Shown here one piece after another: positions 14,802-22,808 of a stretch of DNA of 32,528 bases (within the stretch, counting starts at the first letter, position 1; each line of letters begins with the position of its first letter). Source of the stretch: JALNZF01 sp049793155 (GTDB lineage Bacteria; Nitrospirota; UBA9217); the NCBI GenBank assembly GCA_049793155.1, contig JBARBN010000019.1:1-32528 (forward strand), written 5' to 3'. The position numbers were made by a program, and so were the translations under genes. The notes under the pieces are model-generated. The model did not search any database, was not told the DNA's origin, and saw only the letters and a list, made by a program, of their open reading frames with translations.

Positions 14802-16892
14802 TTATGCCATCACCGGTTTCTGGTACACGGGAAGGAACACTCTGAAAACAGTTCCTTTCCCGGGCTTGCTCTCCACCTCAATCCTGCCGCCATGATTGTG
14901 CACGATCCGATAACTGATAGAAAGCCCGAGGCCGGTTCCGTTTCCGGTATCTTTCGTCGAAAAAAAAGGCTCGAATATTTTATCCAGGTGTTCCGGGGCA
15001 ATGCCGGACCCTGTGTCGGCAACCTCGATGAAAACCTCTCCGTCAAGGGATGCGTCCAGGCGGATCCGGAGATCCCCACCCTGCGGCATGGCCTGAAATG
15101 CATTATTGATGATGTTGATGCAAACCTGCTTCATTTCATTGTGGTCCATCTTCACTAAGACCGGCACTGCGGGATAGTCCTCATGAATAACAACAGAATT
15201 TTTACCGGCAATTCCCTGAACCAGCACGACGGTCTCTCTCAACGGCTGCGAGAGGTCACCCGGCTGCATCCAGGACTGCCGTCGATGTGCAAAATCAAGC
15301 AAACTGCGGGTGATCTTTCGCACCCTGAGCGTTTCCTGCTCCATAAGTCCGAGAATCCGGCGTGGAGAATCCGGGAGATCAGTGATTTTCAATAGATGCG
15401 AGGTATAGCCAAGCACAGTTGTAAGCGGGTTGTTGATCTCGTGTGCGATGTTTGCAGAAAGCTCCCCGATGGCTGCCATCTTGGTCGAGTGAAGAAGCTG
15501 TTCCTGGGCGGTCTTGAGCTCGTTCATTTTTTCATTCAAATCACTGTAAAGCGATGCGTTCTGCAAGGCCGCGGCCGCCAGGCTGGAGAAGACCGTAAAC
15601 AGCCTGAGGTCGTGCTGGTCGAAAGCCGGGCCCCCTTTTTTATTGATCGCGGTGAGCAACGCCGTCATCACGTTCGACGACCATAAAGGAACGGTCATGA
15701 TACTTTTAACACCGATCGACTTCATCAAAGCGCTGTCAAGTCTGAAATCGGCCTGGGCATCAGGGATCAACAGCGGCGTACCATAACTCACAAGCCAATT
15801 CAAAACTCCGCCAGCCTCGATCGGCGTTTCCAGTTCCTGGATCGCCTTTGCTTTATTGCCGAATACCCCCTGATATTTCAGCATCCGGTCGGACCGGCCT
15901 ACTGCGAATAGGGAGATGGTTTCGGCCTGAACCAGTTCTTCAGTGCGCGCAGAAATCTTGGCAAGCAGCGTGTCGATATCCAGGCTCTCCATCAGGTCGA
16001 GCCCGGCGGTATGAAGAATGAACAAATCCCTGTTACCCTGCGATAGGCTTGCCTCGCGATTTTTCAGCGTGAGCGCCATTCGGTTGAAGGTGTCTCCAAG
16101 CCTGCTGAGTTCATCCGAGCCCTGAATGGGAATCGGGGTTTCCCAGTTCTGCTGGCTCAGTTTGTCAGCGGCCTCTGAAAGCAGAATAACCCGTTTTGTA
16201 ATGCTGCGAGCGATGATCTGGCTGAAGGCAATTCCAGCAAGGATAATACCGAGCAGAGCGACAACCGACTTCTTCATGATCACGGACACTTTGTGCTCAT
16301 AGTGACGATCGGAAATTCCAACACGAATAAAACCCACCCGCTCGTTCCCGGACAACACGGAAAGCGTGAGATCATAAGCGCCGTTCTTTTTTGACTGGAA
16401 AACCGGGGCCGCCGTCTGTTGAGAATCGCAGGCGAGAGGGACCTGATCTCTCGTCGTGCCATTCACGGAAGGAAGAGAGTAGAAATAGGACCTGCCCTTG
16501 AAAAATACTTCCGTGTCCGTACTGCCGATAAGCAATTCGCAATTGCGATTGTAGATGACCAGGTACTGCAAAGCGCTGCCAGAGAGCGACTCTTCATTTG
16601 TCGTAAAAGGGAAAGGGACCTTTTGAGCGAGTGCATTCTGGTTGCCTGTGATAATATCATCTGTCGTGAGTGCCGCCAGTTCTTTCGCAACATAGAGGGC
16701 TCTGTTTTTTATCTCTGCTTCAAGGGCTTTCCTTCCCTCCAGGTAAAAGAACACGCCCACGAGCAAAGCGACCAGGACAAGGGCTGCCGTCATGGATAAG
16801 GAGACCCTCAATCCGATTCCGCCCCGCCACCAAAAAGCAGCGCGGCGCATCCGCGCAGCAACCGCAGAGATTATTCTTGTTTCGTCCGCCAT
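14802..16892 (-). CDS. Membrane sensor histidine kinase with HAMP and GAF domains
   Basis: A 696-residue kinase. Membrane segments at about 27-50 and 207-228 bracket a periplasmic sensing region of about 155 residues. A HAMP linker (about 229-282), a GAF domain (about 295-447) and a short coiled coil (450-465) lead to HisKA with phospho-acceptor H484 (NIAHEINNPL). The HATPase domain has N596-N597 (INIINNAFQAMPQGG), D626 (ADTGSGI), the F box EPFFSTKDTG and the G2 box GTGLGL. It has no receiver of its own; the HD-GYP response regulator directly downstream is the probable partner. The ATG at 16892 lacks a clear ribosome binding site; TATTAT 19 bases upstream may be the -10. A strong terminator separates it from rplQ, so it is not simply part of the ribosomal operon. 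Confidence 0.95.
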   Translation of the reverse strand: MADETRIISAVAARMRRAAFWWRGGIGLRVSLSMTAALVLVALLVGVFFYLEGRKALEAEIKNRALYVAKELAALTTDDIITGNQNALAQKVPFPFTTNEESLSGSALQYLVIYNRNCELLIGSTDTEVFFKGRSYFYSLPSVNGTTRDQVPLACDSQQTAAPVFQSKKNGAYDLTLSVLSGNERVGFIRVGISDRHYEHKVSVIMKKSVVALLGIILAGIAFSQIIARSITKRVILLSEAADKLSQQNWETPIPIQGSDELSRLGDTFNRMALTLKNREASLSQGNRDLFILHTAGLDLMESLDIDTLLAKISARTEELVQAETISLFAVGRSDRMLKYQGVFGNKAKAIQELETPIEAGGVLNWLVSYGTPLLIPDAQADFRLDSALMKSIGVKSIMTVPLWSSNVMTALLTAINKKGGPAFDQHDLRLFTVFSSLAAAALQNASLYSDLNEKMNELKTAQEQLLHSTKMAAIGELSANIAHEINNPLTTVLGYTSHLLKITDLPDSPRRILGLMEQETLRVRKITRSLLDFAHRRQSWMQPGDLSQPLRETVVLVQGIAGKNSVVIHEDYPAVPVLVKMDHNEMKQVCINIINNAFQAMPQGGDLRIRLDASLDGEVFIEVADTGSGIAPEHLDKIFEPFFSTKDTGNGTGLGLSISYRIVHNHGGRIEVESKPGKGTVFRVFLPVYQKPVMA

Positions 16893-16948
16893 AGATTATC
16901 AGAAAGCGCCGATAATAGTAGCATAAACAGGCTTTTGTGTAAATGCAA

Positions 16949-16982
16949 TAAAAAAGGCAAGGGTTTATCCCTTGCCTTTTTG
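16949..16982. terminator. Bidirectional rho-independent terminator at the end of the alpha operon
   Basis: A perfect stem, aaaaaggcaaggg (16951-16963) with its complement (16969-16981), around a five-base loop. A-runs and T-runs on both sides make it a terminator in either direction. It lies about 90 bases beyond the rplQ stop and just upstream of the sensor kinase promoter region. Confidence 0.92.
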
Positions 16983-17071
16983 TTCCTGCTTGCTTGTCAT
17001 ATTCATCTATCGCTGTACATCCGGCGTAACCGAGATGCGAACTGTCGCTGTCTATCCGGACACACCCTCTT

Positions 17072-17494
17072 TTACTGCGTGACAGTCTTTTCCGGTTTCT
17101 TCTTGCCCGTTTTCTTTGTGTCCGCGGCCTCTTGCTTCTGCCGCTCTACCAGTTCGATAACAGCCATCGGTGCGGCATCGCCGGACCGGGTGCGGGTCAT
17201 CACGATTCTCGTGTATCCGCCATTCCGGGCGGCAAAACGCGGTGCGATCTGCGAGAACAATCCGCTCACCACGCTCTCGTCGTGAATAAAACTGAGCGCC
17301 AGACGCCTGGCGTGCAGATCTCCGCGCTTACCAAGAGTGATCATTTTTTCAGTGAGAGGACGTATTTCCTTGGCCTTCGCGACCGTGGTCTCGATCTTCT
17401 CATTCTTCAGCAGCGCGGTAACAAGCATCCTGAGAAGTGCCTTTCGATGACTCGTATCTCTCCCAAATTGTCTGCCTGCGCATCCATGTCTCAT
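17072..17494 (-). CDS. rplQ: 50S ribosomal protein L17 (bL17)
   Basis: A 140-residue protein beginning with the conserved MRHGCAGRQFGRDTSHRKALLRMLVTALL; the central part (KAKEIRPLTEKMITLGKRGDLHARR) and GYTRI are also typical. It binds 23S rRNA near the exit tunnel in the large subunit. Family members of about 115-120 residues end near VIELVE; here a charged Lys/Thr-rich tail of about 20 residues follows, which is common in longer bL17 forms. It is the last gene of the alpha operon, 26 bases after rpoA, and is followed by a strong terminator. AAGGA lies about 10 bases before the ATG. Confidence 0.98.
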   Translation of the reverse strand: MRHGCAGRQFGRDTSHRKALLRMLVTALLKNEKIETTVAKAKEIRPLTEKMITLGKRGDLHARRLALSFIHDESVVSGLFSQIAPRFAARNGGYTRIVMTRTRSGDAAPMAVIELVERQKQEAADTKKTGKKKPEKTVTQ

Positions 17495-17520
17495 ATCACT
17501 ATCCTTGCCAAGTAGATTTT

Positions 17521-18543
17521 TTAGGCTTCGCTCGGTTTTTCCGCGAGAAGCCGTCTGGCCTCTGTAACAATTTTATCGTCCACTTTCAGTCCGAGACCGA
17601 GTCCCATCTCGGAAAGAATCTCTTTTATTTCGTTGAGCGATTTTCTGCCGAAATTTTTGGTCTTGAGCATCTCGCTCTCGGTCTTCTGCACCATCTCCGC
17701 GATAGTCTCTATCCCGGCATTCTTCAGGCAGTTTGCCGCCCGCACCGAAAGCTCCAACTCGTTCACACTGCGAAGAAGGTTTTCATTGAACGACGGCGTT
17801 TTTTTGATCTCTTCTCCAGTCGCCGGCGACTCTTCCTCTTCCTCGGGAAGGTGGATAAAAATGGACAAATGGTCTTTGAGCAGTTTCGACGCATGGGCTA
17901 TGGCGTCATCCGGCCGGATACTACCGTCGGTCCAGACCTCGAGCACAAGCTTGTCATAGTCCGTTTCCTGCCCTACGCGGGCGTTCTCCACCTTGAAATT
18001 TACCTTGCGAATGGGAGAAAAGATGGAATCAATCGGGATAACACCGATCGACTGTCCCGGCTCTTTGTTTTTATCCGAGGAGACATATCCCCTGCCGCGC
18101 CGAGCTCGCATTTCCAGCTCGAGTTTTCCGTTCTTATCAATCGTCGCCAGATGGAGCTCGGGGTTCAAAATCTCCACCTCTGCGTCCGCCTCAATGTCCT
18201 TTGCCGTGACCTCTCCGGGGCCTTTCGCCTTCAAAGAAAGCGTCTTAGGCTTATCAGTATGAAGCTTAAGTCTGATCTCCTTGAGGTTCAGGATCAGGTC
18301 CGTGGTGTCCTCGACAACTCCCGGGATACTCGAAAACTCGTGCTGAACACCGGATATTTTTAACGATGTGATTGCCGATCCTTCCAGAGATGAAAGAAGA
18401 ACACGGCGCAAAGAATTGCCCAGCGTTGTCCCAAAACCTCGCTCCAGCGGCTCCGCCGTGAACTTCCCGTACGTATCGGTTATTTTTTTTGGATCATATT
18501 GAAGTTTTTTCGGCATCTGGAAATCTTTTGCTTTTTTAAGCAT
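17521..18543 (-). CDS. rpoA: RNA polymerase subunit alpha
   Basis: A 340-residue protein. The N-terminal assembly domain (about 1-230) contains EPLERGFGTTLGNSLRRVLLSSLEG and the SIGVIPIDSIFSPIRKVNF segment; an acidic linker (LPEEEEESPATGEE) joins it to the C-terminal domain (about 255-330), with LELSVRAANCLKNAGI and KNFGRKSLNEIKEIL, which contacts promoter UP elements and activators. Two alpha subunits nucleate assembly of the polymerase core. I take the ATG at 18543, preceded by GGAGG four bases away; the frame is open a little further upstream but lacks a binding site there. It follows rpsD after 114 bases, in the standard alpha operon order rpsM-rpsK-rpsD-rpoA-rplQ. Confidence 0.98.
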   Translation of the reverse strand: MLKKAKDFQMPKKLQYDPKKITDTYGKFTAEPLERGFGTTLGNSLRRVLLSSLEGSAITSLKISGVQHEFSSIPGVVEDTTDLILNLKEIRLKLHTDKPKTLSLKAKGPGEVTAKDIEADAEVEILNPELHLATIDKNGKLELEMRARRGRGYVSSDKNKEPGQSIGVIPIDSIFSPIRKVNFKVENARVGQETDYDKLVLEVWTDGSIRPDDAIAHASKLLKDHLSIFIHLPEEEEESPATGEEIKKTPSFNENLLRSVNELELSVRAANCLKNAGIETIAEMVQKTESEMLKTKNFGRKSLNEIKEILSEMGLGLGLKVDDKIVTEARRLLAEKPSEA

Positions 18544-18657
18544 TGTTCCTCCATAACGGAGTGAAAAAACTGTCATAGGACTTTGTCAACACGAGTGCAT
18601 CCTCTGAAGCACCGTGATCCTGTAGTCCTCAGAATATTTTCACCTTCGGCAATAACC

Positions 18658-19287
18658 TTACTTCGAATAGAGTTCGACCACAAGCTGTTCTTTCACCGTG
18701 GGCATCGTCGATTCGTCTCTGGCCGGCAGTGCCAGCACTTTTCCCTTAAAAAGCACCTTGTCGATCTCAAGCCAGGTGGGGAAACCCCGCTTCTCAAGTG
18801 CAGTGAGGGTCTGTTGTATCTGCGCAATACCCCGGCTCTTTTCCCGCAACTCCACCACGTCTCCGGCCTTAAGCAGATAGGAAGGGATGTTAACCTTCTT
18901 GCCGTTCACGAGCATATGCCCGTGCCGCACGAGCTGCCTGGCTTCCTTCTTGGATCCGGCAAAACCCATTCTTTGAACAACGTTATCAAATCTTCTTTCG
19001 AGGAGTTGAAGAAGGTTATCGCCCGTAATACCCTTCATCCGTTCAGCCTTTTCAAAATAACCGCGGAACTGGCGCTCCAGCACCCCGTATACGCGACGAA
19101 TTTTCTGTTTTTCTCTGAGCTGTATGCAATATTCTGACTGTTTAATCCTCCCCTGGCCGTGCTGTCCAGGCGGGTAGCTTCTTCTGGTGATTCCGCACTT
19201 ATCCGTATAACAGCGCTCAGCCTTAAGAAAGAGCTTCATCCCCTCTCTCCTGCAGAGCTTACAAACCGATCCAATATACCGTGCCAC
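18658..19287 (-). CDS. rpsD: 30S ribosomal protein S4 (uS4), zinc-binding form
   Basis: A 209-residue primary 16S rRNA-binding protein needed for small-subunit assembly. The N-terminal cysteines at positions 9, 12, 26 and 31 (CKLC, then CYTDKC) mark the zinc-binding C+ form. The S4 RNA-binding domain (about 98-160) contains RRFDNVVQRMGFAGSKKEARQLVRHGHMLVNGKKVNIPSY. The start is GTG at 19287 with GGAGG six bases upstream. In E. coli S4 is the translational repressor of the alpha operon; here a TATAAT-like element and a small hairpin lie directly upstream in the long gap after rpsK, so local regulation is possible but unproven. Confidence 0.98.
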   Translation of the reverse strand: MARYIGSVCKLCRREGMKLFLKAERCYTDKCGITRRSYPPGQHGQGRIKQSEYCIQLREKQKIRRVYGVLERQFRGYFEKAERMKGITGDNLLQLLERRFDNVVQRMGFAGSKKEARQLVRHGHMLVNGKKVNIPSYLLKAGDVVELREKSRGIAQIQQTLTALEKRGFPTWLEIDKVLFKGKVLALPARDESTMPTVKEQLVVELYSK

Positions 19288-19301
19288 GTGATGCCTCCAT
19301 G

Positions 19302-19345
19302 CCTCGCGCTGCGAGGATTATAAAGTGAAAATATAATTTTGTATT
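19302..19345 (-). promoter_or_regulatory. Candidate internal promoter and hairpin upstream of rpsD
   Basis: In the 137-base rpsK-rpsD gap a perfect TATAAT (19322-19317, minus strand) has a weak -35 AATACA 17 bases away. It is followed at once by a perfect six-base-pair hairpin CCTCGC/GCGAGG (19316-19302) and then the GGAGG of rpsD. The hairpin overlaps the expected transcription start, so it could act as an operator, or as an RNA element on read-through transcripts. Confidence 0.4.
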
Positions 19346-19424
19346 TTAGTCTGAGAACAGGCTAAGCGTTTTCTGCAATACTTTTTCATTGTTCAATTTG
19401 CTGCACGCATTAGCAGAATACCGC

Positions 19425-19799
19425 TTAAACACGTCTCCGTTTCGGCGGCCTGCACCCGTTATGCGGGATCGGGGTTACATCCTTAATTGCTACGATCTCG
19501 AGGCCGGCTGCCTGAATCGCCCTGATTGCCGATTCCCTGCCTGTACCCGGACCCTTGACGTAAACCTCGACCTGTCTCATGCCATTCTCCATCGCTTTTT
19601 TGGCAGCCGCCTCCGCAGCCAGCTGTGAGGCGAAGGGAGTGCTCTTTCTCGAGCCTTTAAATCCCTTGCTGCCGGAGCTCGACCAGGTGATTACGTTCCC
19701 CGAGGTATCGGTAATCGTAACAATCGTGTTATTAAAGGAAGCGTGGATGTGGGCTACGCCATTCGCCACATTCTTTTTTTCTTTACCCTTCTTTGCCAT
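19425..19799 (-). CDS. rpsK: 30S ribosomal protein S11 (uS11)
   Basis: A 124-residue protein of the small-subunit platform that lines the mRNA exit near the E site. Typical motifs: NGVAHIHASFNNTIVTITD, WSSSGSKGFKGSRKSTPFASQLAAEAA, VEVYVKGPGTGRESAIRAIQ and the C-terminal VTPIPHNGCRPPKRRRV. I start it at the ATG at 19799, which has GGAG five bases upstream and gives the usual short basic N-terminus MAKKGKEKK; a longer frame to 19847 has no binding site. It lies between rpsM (70-base gap) and rpsD (137-base gap) in the alpha operon. Confidence 0.98.
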   Translation of the reverse strand: MAKKGKEKKNVANGVAHIHASFNNTIVTITDTSGNVITWSSSGSKGFKGSRKSTPFASQLAAEAAAKKAMENGMRQVEVYVKGPGTGRESAIRAIQAAGLEIVAIKDVTPIPHNGCRPPKRRRV

Positions 19800-19869
19800 C
19801 TGCTCTCCAATGCGCGTTATATCGCCTCTGGTGTGATCTCTCTCCACCCGAACAAAACGTGATTTCCTT

Positions 19870-20262
19870 TTACTTCTTCAACAGGCCCTTTTTCTTTCCC
19901 TTGCCTGACATCGCCGACTTTTTGGGTCCTTTTCGCGTCCGAGCATTAGTCTTTGTCCGCTGCCCTCTCACCGGCAGTCCCCTGCGATGTCTCAGCCCCC
20001 GATAACTGCCGATGTCCATCAATCGCTTGATATGCATCGTCACATCTCTGCGGAGATCCCCCTCCACCGTGTAGTCACGGTCAAGGATGGTTCTGATCTT
20101 CACAATATCGGATTCTGTGAGATTATTGCTTTTGATATTCGGATCGATACCCGCCTCGGCTAGGATCTTTTTTGCAGAAGTCGGACCTATTCCGAAAATA
20201 TAGGTAAGTGAGATCCCTATTTTTTTATCTTTTGGTAAATCTACTCCGGCAATTCGTGCCAC
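19870..20262 (-). CDS. rpsM: 30S ribosomal protein S13 (uS13)
   Basis: A 130-residue head protein of the small subunit that contacts 5S rRNA and L5 through intersubunit bridges and tRNA in the P site. It begins MARIAGVDLPKDKKIGISLTYIFGIG and contains GSYRGLRHRRGLPVRGQRTKTNARTRKG near its basic end. The start is GTG at 20262 with AAGGAGG four bases upstream. It is the first gene after rpmJ, from which it is separated by an 80-base spacer containing an inverted quasi-repeat. Its C-terminal tail of Lys/Gly (SAMSGKGKKKGLLKK) is slightly long but usual for the family. Confidence 0.98.
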   Translation of the reverse strand: MARIAGVDLPKDKKIGISLTYIFGIGPTSAKKILAEAGIDPNIKSNNLTESDIVKIRTILDRDYTVEGDLRRDVTMHIKRLMDIGSYRGLRHRRGLPVRGQRTKTNARTRKGPKKSAMSGKGKKKGLLKK

Positions 20263-20283
20263 GCTTCCTCCTTAACAATCACA

Positions 20284-20338
20284 CGACGGACGAGAGACGT
20301 TTTTCTCGTCCTTCGTCCTTTCGTCTCTCGTACACTCG
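20284..20338. repeat. Inverted quasi-repeat, GACGAGAGACGAA word family
   Basis: ACGAGAGACG (20290-20299) and its perfect complement (20322-20331) flank a 22-base loop, with further GACGG and CTCGTCC copies outward and CGTCCTTCGTCC inside. It occupies the gap between the rpmJ stop codon (5 bases away) and the rpsM ribosome binding site, inside the ribosomal operon. Confidence 0.8.
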
Positions 20339-20342
20339 TCCC

Positions 20343-20456
20343 TTATCCCTGCCGCTGCTTATGGCGCGCGTTTTCACAGATGACGCGTACGATTCCCTTG
20401 CGACGGATAACCGTACACTTGGGGCAAATTTTTCGAACTGATGAGCGAACTTTCAT
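20343..20456 (-). CDS. rpmJ: 50S ribosomal protein L36 (bL36), zinc-binding form
   Basis: A 37-residue protein, one of the smallest of the ribosome, found by translating the minus strand between infA and rpsM. It reads MKVRSSVRKICPKCTVIRRK, then GIVRVICENARHKQRQG, and carries the zinc ligands C11, C14, C27 and H32. It stabilises 23S rRNA folding near the large-subunit base. The ATG at 20456 follows a weak GGAAG site. Position between infA and rpsM is the canonical one. Length and sequence match the C+ form exactly. Confidence 0.97.
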   Translation of the reverse strand: MKVRSSVRKICPKCTVIRRKGIVRVICENARHKQRQG

Positions 20457-20515
20457 ATCCGGTTACTTCCATTCCTTTTCGATTGAAATTCTACCAAACA
20501 AAACCTGTTGAGATT

Positions 20516-20734
20516 CTATTTGAATCGGTAGGTGATTCTTCCTCTGGTCAGGTCATAGGGCGTGAGCTCCACGGTCACCTTGTCGCCGGGGAGTATTTTT
20601 ATAAAGTGCATCCGCATCTTGCCTGATATATGTGCCAGAATTTTGTGGCCGTTCTCCATCTCTACCCGAAACATGGCATTGGGAAGTGTTTCCAGCACCG
20701 TGCCCTGAACCTCTATCGAATCTTCTTTTGCCAT
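20516..20734 (-). CDS. infA: Translation initiation factor IF-1
   Basis: A 72-residue OB-fold protein that binds the A site of the 30S subunit during initiation. It begins MAKEDSIEVQGTVLETLPNAMFRVEMENGH and ends with LTPYDLTRGRITYRFK, both diagnostic; HISGKMRMHFIKILPGDKVTVEL is the central strand region. Length equals that of E. coli IF-1. It lies only 7 bases after map and 59 bases before rpmJ, the standard arrangement of spc-alpha junctions. GAGG overlaps the space just before the ATG. Confidence 0.98.
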   Translation of the reverse strand: MAKEDSIEVQGTVLETLPNAMFRVEMENGHKILAHISGKMRMHFIKILPGDKVTVELTPYDLTRGRITYRFK

Positions 20735-20741
20735 ATCCTCA

Positions 20742-21491
20742 CTATTTTTTCGTCAGTATCCACGGCCCATCAGGCATTACGGCTATCGTGTGTTCAAAAT
20801 GCGCTGACAGGCTTCCGTCAGCGGTAACGGCCGTCCAATTATCTGCCTGAATGATCGTCGCGCTTCCCCCGACATTTACCATCGGTTCGATCGCCAGAAC
20901 CATCCCCGGTTTCAGCCTCGGGCCCTGTCCTGCGGCTCCAAAATTGGGGAGTTGCGGGTCCTCATGCAGGCTTCTTCCAATCCCATGTCCGACAAATTCC
21001 CGGACAACTGAGTATCCATTCGATTCCACATGCCTTTGTACAGCATGTGAAATATCATGTAACCGGTTGCCAACCTGGGCCTGGGCTATCCCACGGTGGA
21101 GCGATTCCTCAGTAACCCTGATCAGGCGTTCAGCCTCGGGTGTTATCGTGCCAACCGGCAGTGTGATTGCCGCATCGCCGTAGAATCCATCGACGATCGT
21201 TCCTACATCAATGCTGATGATATCGCCTTGCTTGAGAACAGCGCCCTTTGAGGGAATGCCGTGAATAACCTCATTGTTCACTGAAGTACAAAGCGTCTTT
21301 GGATATCCCCGGTACCCTTTGAACGCCGGTTTGGCTCCCGCAGCTATGATGAGCCGTTCAGCGAATTCATCCAGTGCCTGCGTCGTGACACCCGGCCGGA
21401 CCTCTCCGCGAATGCCTTCCAGGACATCCGCGACAATCAAACAGGCTTTCCGAATCTTCTCGATCTCCTGAAGGGACTTGAGAATGATCAT
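20742..21491 (-). CDS. map: Methionine aminopeptidase type I
   Basis: A 249-residue enzyme that removes the N-terminal methionine from nascent proteins after deformylation. The pita-bread fold metal ligands are present: D95 (ISIDVGT), D106 (YGDAA), H169 (GHGIGRSLHEDP), E202 (AIEPM) and E233 (HFEHT), with substrate-contact H77 (EVIHGIP). It is a plain type Ia form with no N-terminal zinc domain. It follows secY after 15 bases; the adk gene that often sits between them is missing. A weak GGGGA site precedes the ATG. It works in series with Def, encoded elsewhere in this window. Confidence 0.98.
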   Translation of the reverse strand: MIILKSLQEIEKIRKACLIVADVLEGIRGEVRPGVTTQALDEFAERLIIAAGAKPAFKGYRGYPKTLCTSVNNEVIHGIPSKGAVLKQGDIISIDVGTIVDGFYGDAAITLPVGTITPEAERLIRVTEESLHRGIAQAQVGNRLHDISHAVQRHVESNGYSVVREFVGHGIGRSLHEDPQLPNFGAAGQGPRLKPGMVLAIEPMVNVGGSATIIQADNWTAVTADGSLSAHFEHTIAVMPDGPWILTKK

Positions 21492-21506
21492 GATGCTTCC
21501 CCGATG

Positions 21507-22805
21507 TTACCGTCTCCCTTTGATCGAAACGCCTTTCAGGAAACCTCCATAATGCCTTTGAATGAGGTGTGACTCTATCTGCGATACGGTATCAAGCGCA
21601 ACACCGATAACAATCAGGAGCGAGGTGCCACCGAAATAAAACGGGACATTAAAAAATTTATAAAAGATATCCGGCAAAACGCAAACTGCCGCAAGATAAA
21701 GTGCTCCGCCCAGGGTAATGCGGGTCAATACACGATACAGATAGTCCGATGTCTTTTTGCCCGGTCTGATGCCCGGGATGAACCCGCCGTATTTTTTCAG
21801 GTTATCGGCGATATCTACCGGGTTGAACACGATCGCTGTATAAAAATATGCGAAAAAAATGATCATCAGAACGTAGACGGTCGTGTAAAGCAATTTCCCC
21901 GGTGAAAGTTGCTGTGCAATGGATTGTATCCACGGGACCTGCGTAAACCCTGCGATCGTCGCAGGAAATAACAATATCGAGGACGCGAAGATCGGCGGGA
22001 TCACGCCGGCCGAATTAACTTTCAGCGGCAGATGGGTACTCTGGCCCTTGTAAATTTTTCTCCCGACCATCCGCTGCGCATACTGGACGGATATTTTTCT
22101 CTGACCGCGCTCCATGATGATAATGGCCGCAATAACAGCAATAATGATGACAAGTATCACGGCTACCAGAAAATACGGGATCTCGCCGGATCGGGCAAGC
22201 TGCACCGTATTGGACACAGCGCGGGGAAAACCCGCCACAATACCTGCAAATATGATGAGCGAGATGCCATTGCCGATCCCGCGTTCGGTAATCTGCTCGC
22301 CAAGCCACATAATGAACGTTGTGCCGGCCGTCAGCGTGATCATGGTCAGGATGCGGAAAGACCAGCCGGTGGATTCCACGAAAGCGCCGTCACCCATCTT
22401 CTCAATGCCTACCGCCATCCAGAATGATTGAAAACCGGCAATGACTACCGTTCCGTACCGTGTATACTCGGTAATCTTTTTCCGGCCGGCCTCACCCTCT
22501 TTGGCCAGTGCCTGCAAACGGGGGATTACCACGGTAAGAAGCTGAAGCACGATCGATGCAGTAATATAGGGCATTATGCCGAGAGCAAAAATCGTGACCC
22601 TCGAAAGCGCCCCACCCGAAAACATATCGAAAAAACCCATGAGACCCGCTGCCGCCTGATGCAGGTACTGACTCAGCGCCTCTCCCTTTACGCCGGGCGT
22701 AGGAATGTGACAGCCTACCCGGTATACTGCAAGCATAAGAAGGGTGAAAACGATCCGCTTCCTGAGCTCGGGAATATTAAATATATTCTTCAGGCCTGTG
22801 AACAA
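21507..22805 (-). CDS. secY: Protein translocase subunit SecY
   Basis: A 432-residue integral membrane protein, the channel of the Sec translocon. It begins FTGLKNIFNIPELRKRIVFTLLML and contains the plug region GLMGFFDMFSGGAL, GIMPYITASIVLQLL, the ERGIGNGISLIIF segment, PGIRPGKKTSDYLYRVLTRITLGGALYL and a basic end KGVSIKGRR. Ten membrane segments are expected and visible. The start codon is TTG at 22805, supported by GAGGT inside the end of rplO (3-base gap to its stop) and by exact agreement with the usual SecY N-terminus. It is followed by map. Confidence 0.98.
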   Translation of the reverse strand: MFTGLKNIFNIPELRKRIVFTLLMLAVYRVGCHIPTPGVKGEALSQYLHQAAAGLMGFFDMFSGGALSRVTIFALGIMPYITASIVLQLLTVVIPRLQALAKEGEAGRKKITEYTRYGTVVIAGFQSFWMAVGIEKMGDGAFVESTGWSFRILTMITLTAGTTFIMWLGEQITERGIGNGISLIIFAGIVAGFPRAVSNTVQLARSGEIPYFLVAVILVIIIAVIAAIIIMERGQRKISVQYAQRMVGRKIYKGQSTHLPLKVNSAGVIPPIFASSILLFPATIAGFTQVPWIQSIAQQLSPGKLLYTTVYVLMIIFFAYFYTAIVFNPVDIADNLKKYGGFIPGIRPGKKTSDYLYRVLTRITLGGALYLAAVCVLPDIFYKFFNVPFYFGGTSLLIVIGVALDTVSQIESHLIQRHYGGFLKGVSIKGRR

Positions 22806-22808
22806 GGA

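Noticed and set aside
13936..14895. Plus-strand frame of 319 codons, Ser-rich, opposite the HD-GYP regulator
   Set aside because: Composition is that of an antisense frame and it runs through two real genes and their gap.
18561..18589. Perfect TTGACA on the minus strand upstream of rpoA as a promoter
   Set aside because: The hexamer at the right distance (TTTCAC) is a poor -10, so I do not call a promoter, though a weak one cannot be excluded.
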